Assembly: GCA_023134145.1 (NCBI GenBank)
Contig: JAGLUW010000008.1
Coordinates: 1-53,330 of the forward strand
Direction: 5' to 3'
Length of the DNA: 53,330 nt
From: Sulfuriflexus sp.
GTDB taxonomy: Bacteria > Pseudomonadota > Gammaproteobacteria > AKS1
Numbering within the stretch: the first letter of the stretch is position 1; each line of letters starts with the position of its first letter. Position numbers and translations under genes: made by a program. Of the stretch, positions 38,005-46,722 are shown in pieces. The notes below the pieces were generated by a model that did no database searches, was not told the DNA's origin, and was given only the letters and a program-made list of their open reading frames with translations.

Positions 38005-38200
38005 GCAACATGTCGCTAAGTGCATCGGGCCGGTCTCCGGGCTTACGAGTTGGTTTCCCTAGTCTGTCGCCTTCCCATGCTAAAGCACAGTGGCTGGATG
38101 ACGGACTGTTTACTCGATTCACCGTTGCGGGGGCAGCGTCGGAATTAATAGCATGTGGCTATCGCACCGACTTCTCGTTTCACTCTGTTAATTGAAAAAA
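38005..38200 (-). ncRNA. Cobalamin riboswitch (btuB leader)
   Basis: Read on the minus strand the conserved pieces come in the right order. GGTGCGATAGCC is near 38168-38157, GCTGCCCCCGCAACGGTGA is at 38137-38119, the B12 box GCCACTG is at 38094-38088, GGGAAGG is close behind, and AAGCCCGGAGACCGGCC is at 38044-38028. This is the AdoCbl-class aptamer. It lies about 110-300 bases upstream of the btuB ATG and explains why the long reading frame through here is not protein. It would repress btuB and the downstream tonB/adenosyltransferase genes when corrinoid is plentiful. Confidence 0.95.
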
Positions 38201-38312
38201 TCTTCAGAGCACCTGATGCAGGTAGGGCGAGGTTAGGGGGATCAGCTTACACAGTCAAGCAGAGAATTTAATAATGAGAAAGAATCAATCGCTTAGAGAA
38301 AAAGTATTTAGC

Positions 38313-40697
38313 TTAAGCGGCAGAACCGGTTTGGGGAAAGGCTTTTTCGGCAATGGCTGGGCGAGCATAGTGATAACCTTGGCCACATTTTACACCCATA
38401 TGTAGGACAGCTTCACGGAGCGCTTCATTTTCAATACTTTCTGCAATGCTCACAGCACCAAAGGAAAGGGCAAGGGCATGGATGTGTTCGATGATGGTAT
38501 GGTCGGCATGGCTATCGAGCATCTTGCTAACAAAGGCACCATCAATTTTTAAATATTCAGGACGGAATACGCGTAGATAATTATAAGTAGAGTAACCTTG
38601 GCCAAAGTCATCGAGTGCTAACTTACAACCGACATCACGTAAGGCCTGAATCTCGCCAAGTAATGACTCGGTTAGGTTGATTGTTTCTCGCTCGGTTATT
38701 TCAATGGTGACAGGTCTACCCGCTTCGCAAGCAGGTTGTACTAACTTCAATAAATCAGAGCCAAAATTCTTGTCATTGAACGAGATAAGACTGATGTTCA
38801 TGAACAATTCAATGTTAGGTGGGGCAACGTCGAGCGCTTTGGCAATAACGCAGAGATCGATTTCACGTACTAAACCAAGATCTTCGGCAACCATAATGAA
38901 CTCTGATGCAGATAGATGGACGTCACCGCGTTTCATAGTGGCAAGTACTTCATAAGCAATCGGTTCGCCGGTTTGTAAGTCGGTAATAGGCTGGAAGGTT
39001 GGAATAATATGGCCTGCTTCAATCGCGTTACGTAATTCAAAGCCACGACTGAATACTTCCATAATACCTTGGCTAATATCGATAGATAACACTTCAATAT
39101 TGCCACGATTACGGCGCTTAGCTTGATATAAAGCCACATCGGCTGCACCAATGAGTTCTTGTACTGAATTGCCGTGGAAAGGCGCAATAGACATACCAAT
39201 ACTAGCTCGTAACTGTAGATGACCAACGGGTAATCGTACGTGAGAACTATTTAATGCATTTAATACGTTTTGACATAATTCACGCGCTTCCTCTATTTCT
39301 GTATCAGCAAAGAGTAAGGCAAATTCATCGCCAGCGAGTCGCGCGACAACATCATGTGGGCGAAGTAATTCACGTAGTAACTTAGCCGTTGTTTTTAAAA
39401 TAGTGTCACCAACGGGATGTCCGTAGGTGTCATTAATGAATTTGAAGCCATCGATATCAACCAAGGCTAGGCAAAGTGATTTTCCCTTTTCTAAATTTTG
39501 CGGTAGTTTCTGCGAAAGAATTTTTTCGAAGTGGCGGCGATTATAGATGCCGGTTAATTCATCAGTAATAGATATTTTATAAAGCTGTCGACGGTGTTTT
39601 TCTAAGGTTTGAGTGAGCTCATAACGTTCACTAATATCATGGAAGCGACCGACGACGCCCAATAATTTCCCATGATTATTAAACGTAGCATGTGCATCAA
39701 GTTCAACACGAATGGGTTTACTACCAGAAGAACGAATTTCTATTTCTGCACCACTTACATCGAGATCGGTTAGTTTGTCTTTTTGAAATAATTTCCGGTC
39801 TTCTAATTCGGGTAAGAAATCAGAAAAGAATTTTCCGAATGAATCGGTTGCATTGTAGCCGGTGAGCTGTTGCCACGCGGGGTTAAGAAAAGAGATAGCG
39901 CCACGATCATCAAGCTCGAACATAGCTTCACGCATATTATTTACAAGTGAGCGAAGTTGTTGTTCATTGGTCAGTAGTTTGTCTTGGGTGCGCTGTAAAT
40001 TGGTAATTTGTTCAGACATGAGTCGCGCACTTTCTGTTAGTGCATTACCTAAATCTTGAATTTCGTTATAACTGGTTCGCGGCGTAACAATATGTTGTTG
40101 CCAATCGCCACGACCAATATGTGCAGCAATTTTAACGAGTCTTTTTAGTGGTGCAGTAAAGCCAGAAATAACCCAATAGGTAATTGCTAAACCAATAACC
40201 AATAGCCCAACTAAAATAAGTAGGTTGTTAATTAAGATACCGGTCAGGCGTTGGCCAATAGGTGCGTTTGAAAGTTTTATTTCTAACGAGCCCTTACTGA
40301 TGTTGTTTTCATATAACGCAGACTCAAGCACAATGTTGGCTTCATCTTCGGTGATGAATAACTTCACAAATAAATTCGGTGGTGGTTCATTCTGATCCAG
40401 TGAGTAGATCAAGGTGCCAGTGCGGTTACTAACAAATACGCTCGCAATGGCTGTGTTTTCAATCAAATTATCGAGGTATTTTTTCAGGCCATTAGCGTCG
40501 CGATTCGCGAGCATGCTTAAAACATTTGGTTCGGCCAATGTCATTAAGTTGCGGGCAAGATTACGCTGTGAGTCGATCTCGGTACGAGCGGCTTGGGTAA
40601 CAAGGAAAAATCCGAGCAGGGTAATACCTAAAACCTGCATCAAGGTGAAGGCAAGCACAAGGCGACCGCGAAGTGTACTTGGTAATTTAAATTTCAC
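38313..40697 (-). CDS. Membrane GGDEF/EAL protein with HAMP and PAS domains
   Basis: The 794-residue c-di-GMP enzyme has a span (about 11-33), a periplasmic sensor (about 34-165), a second span (about 166-188), HAMP (about 188-240) and PAS (about 248-365). A GGDEF domain (about 375-535) reads AGDEF, with an inhibitory RPHD site five residues before it. The EAL domain (about 545-785) reads EVL in place of EAL but keeps MNIS, ITERE, LDDFG and KIDGAF. AGDEF variants can be active cyclases. The EVL change and lack of the usual Arg after it make phosphodiesterase activity uncertain. Monocistronic in appearance. Confidence 0.94.
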   Translation of the reverse strand: MKFKLPSTLRGRLVLAFTLMQVLGITLLGFFLVTQAARTEIDSQRNLARNLMTLAEPNVLSMLANRDANGLKKYLDNLIENTAIASVFVSNRTGTLIYSLDQNEPPPNLFVKLFITEDEANIVLESALYENNISKGSLEIKLSNAPIGQRLTGILINNLLILVGLLVIGLAITYWVISGFTAPLKRLVKIAAHIGRGDWQQHIVTPRTSYNEIQDLGNALTESARLMSEQITNLQRTQDKLLTNEQQLRSLVNNMREAMFELDDRGAISFLNPAWQQLTGYNATDSFGKFFSDFLPELEDRKLFQKDKLTDLDVSGAEIEIRSSGSKPIRVELDAHATFNNHGKLLGVVGRFHDISERYELTQTLEKHRRQLYKISITDELTGIYNRRHFEKILSQKLPQNLEKGKSLCLALVDIDGFKFINDTYGHPVGDTILKTTAKLLRELLRPHDVVARLAGDEFALLFADTEIEEARELCQNVLNALNSSHVRLPVGHLQLRASIGMSIAPFHGNSVQELIGAADVALYQAKRRNRGNIEVLSIDISQGIMEVFSRGFELRNAIEAGHIIPTFQPITDLQTGEPIAYEVLATMKRGDVHLSASEFIMVAEDLGLVREIDLCVIAKALDVAPPNIELFMNISLISFNDKNFGSDLLKLVQPACEAGRPVTIEITERETINLTESLLGEIQALRDVGCKLALDDFGQGYSTYNYLRVFRPEYLKIDGAFVSKMLDSHADHTIIEHIHALALSFGAVSIAESIENEALREAVLHMGVKCGQGYHYARPAIAEKAFPQTGSAA

Positions 40698-40832
40698 GAA
40701 AATCCTTACTGAATCATTCTTTGCTGTCGATTTATAGCAATTAGACAGCCCCCAGCTCTTATTATGGACGCTAGAGTGCGATCTGTCACTGTCGTGATTT
40801 TAACTGATTGAATTAAATAGATTTTATGTTGC

Positions 40833-41486
40833 TTAGCGTAAGCTGATCTGCTGCCAACCCGCTTTTTCAGCATACGCGATGAGGGTATTGTCGGCATCAA
40901 CAGTGATGGGGTGATCTACCATCTTGAGCAGCGGCAGATCATTGTGAGAATCAGAATAGAAATAGCTGCCTTTTAAGCTGTGCTGATTGGTTTTCAGCCA
41001 GTCATTTAGGCGCTCAACCTTACCTTCCTGAAAACAAGGTGTGCCAGCAACATTACCGGTGTAACGACCATCGATAATCTCTGGTTCGGTCGCGAGTAAA
41101 TGTTCAATACCATAGGCTTTGGCAATAGGCGCGGTTACAAAATGATTGGTCGCGGTAATAATGAGCAAGGTGTCACCTTTATCGCGGTGCTGATCAACCA
41201 ATGCTTGTGCCTTGGCTAACATCAGAGGGCGAATCACTTCATTCATAAATTGCGTGTGCCAGCCTTGTAATGTGGCCATGTCATGTTCGGCTAATGGCTT
41301 TAAGGAAAAGGCTAGAAACTCAAAAATATCGAGATTGCCTGCTTTATAGGCATCATAAAAACGTTGGTTCTCACTCTCATACCATGTGGCATCTACAACG
41401 CCTAGTTTGGCTAAGAACTGTCCCCATAGGTAGTCGCTGTCATCTGCCAGTAAGGTATTGTCTAAATCGAAAATTGCCAAGCTCAA
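40833..41486 (-). CDS. HAD-superfamily IB phosphatase (SerB/CicA-like)
   Basis: The 217-residue hydrolase has motif I FDLDNTLLADDSDYLW, motif II in TLLIITATNHF, and motif III/IV in GKVERLNDWL and YSDSHNDLPLL. It is the small PSPase-like subclass seen near rppH in other gammaproteobacteria. I choose a TTG start at 41486: AAGGAG lies 7 bases before it and it begins right at MSLAIFDLD. The longer frame to 41540 has no such signal. Confidence 0.9.
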   Translation of the reverse strand: MSLAIFDLDNTLLADDSDYLWGQFLAKLGVVDATWYESENQRFYDAYKAGNLDIFEFLAFSLKPLAEHDMATLQGWHTQFMNEVIRPLMLAKAQALVDQHRDKGDTLLIITATNHFVTAPIAKAYGIEHLLATEPEIIDGRYTGNVAGTPCFQEGKVERLNDWLKTNQHSLKGSYFYSDSHNDLPLLKMVDHPITVDADNTLIAYAEKAGWQQISLR

Positions 41487-41586
41487 GATACTTCTCCTTA
41501 TATAGGGCGATAGCATAGAAAACCTGAGGGCAAAGGACAATCACTATCTTGCTGAATATTCATAATTGATGGAGGAGGATAATCAT

Positions 41587-41628
41587 GTGACAATCAGTCA
41601 AGACGAATTAGCGGAGCAACATGCGTGA
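41587..41628 (+). CDS. Possible 13-codon leader peptide coupled to rppH
   Basis: A GTG at 41587, preceded by GGAGGAGGA, opens a 13-codon frame ([13 protein letters not shown]). It stops at TGA 41626-41628, overlapping the rppH GTG start at 41625 (GTGA). The same ribosome-binding site also faces ATGTGA at 41585, a start directly followed by a stop. Either would load ribosomes just ahead of rppH. Too short to be sure it is translated. Confidence 0.35.
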   Translation: MTISQDELAEQHA

Positions 41629-42101
41629 TAGATGAAGAGGGTTTCAGGGCTAATGTAGGTATCATCCTATGTAACCAAGAAAACCGCTTATTGTGGGCGC
41701 GTCGTATCGGCCAAAATGCCTGGCAGTTTCCACAGGGTGGTATCCGTGAAAATGAAACCACAGAACAGGCTCTTTATCGTGAACTTGAAGAAGAGGTTGG
41801 GCTCCAGCCTGAACATGTCGAAGTATTATCGACTAGCAATGACTGGCTCCGTTACCATCTCCCCAAACAACTTATTCGACATGATTGCAAACCACTCTGT
41901 ATCGGTCAAAAACAACGCTGGTTTCTCTTGCGCCTAATTGGTTCGGATGCAGATGTGCGTTTAGATGTTGATGACAAGCCAGAATTTGATCATTGGCAGT
42001 GGGTGGATTACTGGCACCCGCTTACGGAAGTTATTTATTTTAAACGTGATGTCTATGAACTGGCGATGAAGGAGTTCGAGCCGATCCTTTTCCCTAGCTA
42101 G
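41625..42101 (+). CDS. rppH: RNA pyrophosphohydrolase RppH
   Basis: A 158-residue Nudix hydrolase that removes 5' pyrophosphate from mRNA and primes RNase E decay. The N-terminus [17 protein letters not shown] and [13 protein letters not shown] are RppH-like. The Nudix box is complete (GGIRENET through REL, EEEVGL). C-terminal [12 protein letters not shown] and FKRDVY also fit. The GTG start has GGAG 8 bases upstream. Convergent with argA. Confidence 0.95.
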   Translation: MIDEEGFRANVGIILCNQENRLLWARRIGQNAWQFPQGGIRENETTEQALYRELEEEVGLQPEHVEVLSTSNDWLRYHLPKQLIRHDCKPLCIGQKQRWFLLRLIGSDADVRLDVDDKPEFDHWQWVDYWHPLTEVIYFKRDVYELAMKEFEPILFPS

Positions 42102-42104
42102 TCT

Positions 42105-43433
42105 TTAGCTCGCCATGTTTTTAATAAATATTTTCGAGTTACGCTGGTAGTTGTATAAAGACCGCCGTTTACTAGGCAAGGTCTTTATATCTGCCGCTTT
42201 AAATCCTCTTTCTCTAAACCAATGTGCGGTGCGTGTAGTAAGAACAAATAAACGTTCAGCACCTTCGGGTATAGCTTGTTGTTCAATCCACGCTAGCAGG
42301 TGATCACCCCTACCTTCATTTTGGTAGTCAGGGTGAACCGCTAAGCAGGCCAATTCTACTAAGCCCTTTTTCGTCGTTGGATATAACGCAGCGCAGGCAA
42401 TCACCATGCCATCGCGTTCAACAACGGTAAATTGTTCAATCTCTGTTTCAAGCAGTTCACGAGAACGTCTTACCAGTGTGCCGTTTTCTTCTAGTGGCGC
42501 AAGCAATTCAATAATACCGCCGACATCGTTAATCTCAGCTTGGCGAATACCTTCGTAAATATCATCGGTAATTAACGTACCAACGCCATCACGCGTAAAC
42601 AACTCAAGCAGCAAGCCACCGTCAATATGCTGGTCAATTAAATGTGCTCGTTGCACACCATGTCGACATGCATGAATAGCGCTTTGCATATCTCGTACAT
42701 AGGTATCGCTTAAATTCTTTTGCTTAGTAATAAACTGTTCTGCTTCACTTACCGAGAACTGGCGTAACAATTTTTTACGTGCAGCCTTGCTGCCATAAGA
42801 ACCGGTTAGGGTAATTAATTTGTCTGCTTGTAATTGAATGGCGGCACTACTGGCAAGATCGTTTAAGGCAAGATTAAAAATCTCTCCTGTTGGCGAATAA
42901 CCAAGTGGTGATAACAACACAATTGAATTATGCGCGTGTTGTTGCTCAATACCGCTTACATCAATACGGCGTACAACACCGGTATGTTGGTAGTCGACGC
43001 CATCATGAATACCTAACGGTTGAGCGGTTACAAAATTACCCGAAGCAACGCGTATCTTTGCACCAGCCATGGGTGAGTTAGCCAGCCCCATTGAGAGCAG
43101 GGCTTCAATTTCAACACGCACACTCGCCGTGGCTTGTTTGACACAAGGCAAGGCTTTGTCATTGGTGACACGTAGATTGTTGATGTAATCAATCTTGGCA
43201 CCGGCTTCTTTAAGGCGTTGCTCAATTTGAGGCCGCGCACCGTGTACTAGAACCAGCTTAACGCCAAGGCTATTCAGTAAGGCTAGGTCATGGACTAAGT
43301 GAGCGAAACCATCACCCGCAACCACGTCACCATCAAAAGCGACCACAAACAAACGACCCCGAAAGGCATGAATGTAGGGCGATGATTGACGAAACCAGTC
43401 GACAAATTGTTGGTGTTGCGGGGCCTTGCTCAC
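42105..43433 (-). CDS. argA: N-acetylglutamate synthase
   Basis: The 442-residue classical ArgA is an N-terminal amino-acid-kinase-like domain (VLVHGARPQIEQRL, NSIVLLSPLGYSPTGEIFNL) fused to a C-terminal GNAT domain (LACLAVHPDYQNEGRGDHLL). It makes N-acetylglutamate, the first step of arginine synthesis. An ATG at 43496 would add 21 residues. AAGGAG lies 6 bases before the GTG at 43433, giving a start and length matching E. coli ArgA. Confidence 0.96.
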   Translation of the reverse strand: MSKAPQHQQFVDWFRQSSPYIHAFRGRLFVVAFDGDVVAGDGFAHLVHDLALLNSLGVKLVLVHGARPQIEQRLKEAGAKIDYINNLRVTNDKALPCVKQATASVRVEIEALLSMGLANSPMAGAKIRVASGNFVTAQPLGIHDGVDYQHTGVVRRIDVSGIEQQHAHNSIVLLSPLGYSPTGEIFNLALNDLASSAAIQLQADKLITLTGSYGSKAARKKLLRQFSVSEAEQFITKQKNLSDTYVRDMQSAIHACRHGVQRAHLIDQHIDGGLLLELFTRDGVGTLITDDIYEGIRQAEINDVGGIIELLAPLEENGTLVRRSRELLETEIEQFTVVERDGMVIACAALYPTTKKGLVELACLAVHPDYQNEGRGDHLLAWIEQQAIPEGAERLFVLTTRTAHWFRERGFKAADIKTLPSKRRSLYNYQRNSKIFIKNMAS

Positions 43434-43597
43434 GATTAACTCCTTGTTGGCTTGGATTATAGCTTTAATTAAAGGCACTTGCTGGTGTTTGCTCATCTTG
43501 CTTATTAACAGTGTCTAGTAAGTTGAACCTCATCATTGGCTCAAAAAGAGGCAATTTTTACAATCCGTGACAAAGCAGCCATAAAAATCAATAAGTT

Positions 43598-43612
43598 ATG
43601 ACATTGTGTCAT
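43598..43612. promoter_or_regulatory. 15-bp palindrome upstream of the Sel1-repeat gene
   Basis: ATGACA TTG TGTCAT is a perfect palindrome with a 3-base centre, about 75 bases before the Sel1-repeat ATG, in the 253-bp gap between argA and that gene. It is a plausible operator; no known regulator is assigned. Nothing else was recognised in 43434-43686. Confidence 0.35.
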
Positions 43613-43686
43613 TAAAGATGTGCGGTTTGGGGTCGATATGGTTAGTAAGCCCGCTAGAAATTACCTGTAGGCGCTGGAGGTTTGAT

Positions 43687-44463
43687 ATGCGTAATCAACA
43701 TACTAAGTTATTAGCAATGTCTCAGCGTAGTGATTTGAAAGTTCGTCGCTCACTATTTTTCTTTTTGCTGTTACTCACCGGCTTAATTGTCGCGGGTAGT
43801 GTTGACGCCGCATTACATAAACAAGTAACGCAAAATAGTACGATTGTGCAACAGGATGCCGACCCGTTATTAAAACAAATGCTCAAACATGCCTTGGTTG
43901 CATATGCGAATGGAAGTTACGAGAAGGCATATCAACGTTTATTACCTTTGGCGCAACAAAATATTGTTGATGCACAATATTACTTAGCAACCTTATATGA
44001 TGATGGTCGTGGTGTTATGGCTAGTTCAGCCATGTCTGCTTATTGGTATCGACGTGCAGCAAAACTAGGACACATAAATGCGCAATATAATATTGGTGTT
44101 GCACATGCGAGTGGTGATGGCGTGCAACAAAGCCTGATTGATGCGGTGCGTTGGTGGAGAGTCGCGGCGGTTTCTGGCAGTGTTAATGCGCAATTTAATC
44201 TCGGTATTTTATATCTACGTGGTGAAGGTATTCGCCAAGATCCTGTTGAAGCTGTGCGCTGGTGGAGCAAGGCAGCAGAGCAAGGTGATCCGGCTGCGCA
44301 ATATAATCTCGGTGCTTTATATGCAAATGGCCAAGGTGTATCACGCAATGTGAAAAAGGCATTAATGTGGTGGACACGTGCTGCAGCACAAGGATTTCAA
44401 CAAGCAATCGTTGCGCTACGTGATTACCGCTTACCTAAACAGGTTAAGGTGAGTACTAAATAA
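43687..44463 (+). CDS. Sel1-like repeat protein, membrane-anchored or secreted
   Basis: The 258-residue protein has an N-terminal hydrophobic segment (about 20-38, SLFFFLLLLTGLIVAGSV), possibly a cleaved signal. Four consecutive Sel1-like repeats follow (about 95-245): AQYYLATLYDDGRGV, AQYNIGVAHASGDGV, AQFNLGILYLRGEGI and AQYNLGALYANGQGV. Such repeats scaffold protein contacts, often in the periplasm. GGAGG 7 bases before the ATG at 43687 sets the start; the open frame to 43606 is too long. Confidence 0.9.
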   Translation: MRNQHTKLLAMSQRSDLKVRRSLFFFLLLLTGLIVAGSVDAALHKQVTQNSTIVQQDADPLLKQMLKHALVAYANGSYEKAYQRLLPLAQQNIVDAQYYLATLYDDGRGVMASSAMSAYWYRRAAKLGHINAQYNIGVAHASGDGVQQSLIDAVRWWRVAAVSGSVNAQFNLGILYLRGEGIRQDPVEAVRWWSKAAEQGDPAAQYNLGALYANGQGVSRNVKKALMWWTRAAAQGFQQAIVALRDYRLPKQVKVSTK

Positions 44464-44471
44464 ATTAGTGG

Positions 44472-45950
44472 TTAGTCAGCGGGAACCGTGCGTTCGCTAG
44501 CCCAATCTCGTAGTTTATTTATTTGTTCGGCCATTACGATTGATAATGGTCGGGTTGACTTTAATTCATGCAGTATATGTTTTGTTTCAATATTTTCATT
44601 AAGCGCATGCGCTGAATATAAGCCCGCAACCACGGCTTGTTCAATTTCCGCACCAGAAAAACCATCACTTGCCTTAGTTAAAACACCAAGATCAAATTCT
44701 TCCGGTTTTAATTCTCTTTTTTCTAAATGAATATTGAATATCGATCCGCGTACATCTGATTTTGGTAGATCAACAAAAAATATTTCATCAAAGCGGCCCT
44801 TGCGTACTAGCTCGGGTGGCAGGCGTTCAATATCATTTGCGGTAGCAACAATAAACACAGCCGCTTTCTTTTCTGACATCCAGGTTAATAATGTACCAAG
44901 CATGCGGCGAGATGTACCACCATCGTTGTCGCCAACAGCAATGCCTTTTTCTAATTCATCCATCCACAATACACAGGGAGCCATAACTTCGGCAGTTTTC
45001 AGTGACTCACGAAGGTTACGTTCACTTTCGCCATGAAATTTATTATAAAGCGCACCAAAATCAAGTCGTAACAAAGGCACATTCCAAATACCCGCAACCG
45101 CTCGTGCGGCAAGACTTTTGCCACAACCTTGCACACCCAGTAATAAAGTTCCTTTGGGCATGTCGAGACCTTTGTTTTCAATCTCGCCATGAAAAACACT
45201 ACGGCGCTGCGTTAACCATTCGGTTAATTTATTCAGGCCGCCAACGTCTGAGAAATTGGCCGTTTCATATTCAAAAGCCAATACACCATCGCTATTGAGC
45301 AGGTCGTATTTGGCTTGCATGACATTGGGCAGATCACTTTGTGTAAGAGCGCCGTCATCATAAATAGCATTGCGAACCAAGCGGTGCGCATCACGGAAAG
45401 TGAGTCCAGCAAGATTGTTTACCATTGCATCGAGTGTTTTACGATCGGTGTGTACTTTTTTGCCACGATTCTTCCGTGCCCATTCATCTGCGGTATTGCG
45501 AATTAACTTTTCAAGCTCATCATTGTTGGGCATTGCTAATGAAAAATGTGCGGTAAATTTTTGTAGTTCGTCAGGTATTTCCAACTTGTGACTGATCAAC
45601 ACAATATGTGAACCGGTTTCTTGATGACTGAGAGCAATATCTTTGAGCAGTCTTACATGAACAGGATCATCGAGATAAGGGTGGAAGTCGGCAAGCACAT
45701 AGATAGCATCTTTTTGCGCGGCTTTAATATGACGCAACACATCATCTGGTTGTGAATTATGCCGCTGTGGTGGGAGGTCAATATCAATGCGTCCCAATCC
45801 TTCTGTGATAGTCCACTTAAAAAGTGGCTTGGCCAATTTTAATGTCTGTTGAGTCAGGATATTTAGCACACGATGTTCTTCATGTGACTCAATGACCACA
45901 ATTGGAATATGGGATTTTAGGATCAATTCAAGATCGTGGATGTTATGCAT
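44472..45950 (-). CDS. AAA ATPase, Ycf46-like
   Basis: The 492-residue protein has a non-motor N-terminal half (about 1-210; YVLADFHPYLDD) and a C-terminal AAA module. That module has Walker A GVQGCGKS, Walker B VLWMDELEKG, sensor-1 VATAND and the Arg finger in VRKGRFDEIFFVDLP. This arrangement matches Ycf46, an AAA protein known from algal plastids and cyanobacteria and scattered in other bacteria. Its role here is unknown. It converges with the Sel1 gene with 8 bases between. A GTGAAC / GTTCAC palindrome lies 55 bases upstream (46005-46021). Confidence 0.9.
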   Translation of the reverse strand: MHNIHDLELILKSHIPIVVIESHEEHRVLNILTQQTLKLAKPLFKWTITEGLGRIDIDLPPQRHNSQPDDVLRHIKAAQKDAIYVLADFHPYLDDPVHVRLLKDIALSHQETGSHIVLISHKLEIPDELQKFTAHFSLAMPNNDELEKLIRNTADEWARKNRGKKVHTDRKTLDAMVNNLAGLTFRDAHRLVRNAIYDDGALTQSDLPNVMQAKYDLLNSDGVLAFEYETANFSDVGGLNKLTEWLTQRRSVFHGEIENKGLDMPKGTLLLGVQGCGKSLAARAVAGIWNVPLLRLDFGALYNKFHGESERNLRESLKTAEVMAPCVLWMDELEKGIAVGDNDGGTSRRMLGTLLTWMSEKKAAVFIVATANDIERLPPELVRKGRFDEIFFVDLPKSDVRGSIFNIHLEKRELKPEEFDLGVLTKASDGFSGAEIEQAVVAGLYSAHALNENIETKHILHELKSTRPLSIVMAEQINKLRDWASERTVPAD

Positions 45951-46004
45951 AAGCTTGATTATTTATTGTTATTTGTAGGTTATTTGAGTTTATCGTGTTG
46001 TTTC

Positions 46005-46021
46005 GTGAACGGGAAGTTCAC
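46005..46021. promoter_or_regulatory. Palindrome upstream of the Ycf46-like gene
   Basis: GTGAAC and GTTCAC are inverted copies separated by 5 bases, 55 bases before the leftward ATPase start and about 40 bases before the rightward IscR-like promoter. It could be an operator or a small hairpin. Confidence 0.35.
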
Positions 46022-46054
46022 CTATGAATTTTATGTCTTTGTTAGAAGGTGTCT

Positions 46055-46087
46055 ATTCTTGACCAAGTAAGTCGGGAATTGTACTCT
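46055..46087 (+). promoter_or_regulatory. Promoter of the IscR-like gene with an IscR type-1-like site
   Basis: TTGACC (46059-46064), a 17-base spacer and TACTCT (46082-46087) form a promoter. Overlapping the -35 is a 25-bp imperfect palindrome (46055-46079) with half-sites ATTCTTGACC and GTCGGGAAT. By my alignment it agrees with the E. coli IscR type-1 consensus at 20 of 25 positions and strongly resembles the iscR promoter itself. Confidence 0.65.
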
Positions 46088-46121
46088 AAGTACCTTAAAG
46101 ATGTTCAGGTCAGAGTTTATT

Positions 46122-46595
46122 ATGAAAATCTCTTCGAAAGCACGCCATGCAATTCAATCAATGTTACAGCTTGCTATGCAGGTTGATAACTCACCGCTTA
46201 CTTTGTCTGAATTGACCCGCCAACAAGGTATTTCTTCGTCTTATTTAGAACAGCTCTTTGCCAATTTACGTGAAGCCGGTTTTGTTGAAGGTGTGCGAGG
46301 TCCTGGAGGTGGTTACCGTTTATCTGCTGAACTAGAAAACATTAGCATTGGCCAGATCATTATGGCCGTACATCCATCGCATCTTAAACGCCCTCCGCAA
46401 TCAGGTTATGGAATTAGTATCTATAACGACATGTGGTGGGATTTGAGTGAGACGATCCAAGATTTTCTTGAACATATTAGTCTTGCAGAATTGATGGAAC
46501 GTGAAGACGTACAAACCTACATTCATCAGCAGCGTTTATTCAAAAACACCTCATCGAAAGATGACGAAATAGAAAAATTACGCAAAAGAGCATAA
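46122..46595 (+). CDS. IscR-like Rrf2-family regulator lacking the Fe-S cysteines
   Basis: The 157-residue protein aligns with IscR along its length: SSKARHAIQSMLQLAM, then ISSSYLEQLFANLREAGFVEGVRGPGGGYRL, then WWDLSETIQDFLEHISLAELM. In IscR three Cys between the wing and the last helix hold a [2Fe-2S] cluster; here that stretch (VHPSHLKRPPQSGYG) has none, and the whole protein has no Cys. It should therefore act as an apo-type or differently sensing regulator. The start at 46122 fits IscR; the ATG at 46101 is only about 7 bases after the predicted transcription start. No isc or suf genes are adjacent. Confidence 0.88.
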   Translation: MKISSKARHAIQSMLQLAMQVDNSPLTLSELTRQQGISSSYLEQLFANLREAGFVEGVRGPGGGYRLSAELENISIGQIIMAVHPSHLKRPPQSGYGISIYNDMWWDLSETIQDFLEHISLAELMEREDVQTYIHQQRLFKNTSSKDDEIEKLRKRA

Positions 46596-46610
46596 AGTTT
46601 AGGTGCTTTT

Positions 46611-46657
46611 TGTGACCTAGTTCGCATTATGTCGGCGCTACTGTGACCGAGTTCATA
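46611..46657 (+). promoter_or_regulatory. Two CRP/Vfr-like sites, 31 bp apart
   Basis: TGTGA-N6-TCGCA (46611-46626) and TGTGA-N6-TCATA (46642-46657) each differ from TGTGA-N6-TCACA at one base of the right half. They are 31 bp apart, three helical turns, so on the same face of DNA. They precede the small gene at 46723; a weak -10 (TAAGGT, 46679-46684) would put the nearer site at about -41. Confidence 0.45.
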
Positions 46658-46722
46658 TTTCTCCATCATATTGATTGCTAAGGTTCTTATCTAATTTGCA
46701 GATAATGCATCGAGGAGGGAAC

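Noticed and set aside
37895..38122. 76-codon N-terminal extension of btuB
   Set aside because: It lies in the riboswitch and leader; the ATG at 37894 has a ribosome-binding site and starts a proper signal peptide.
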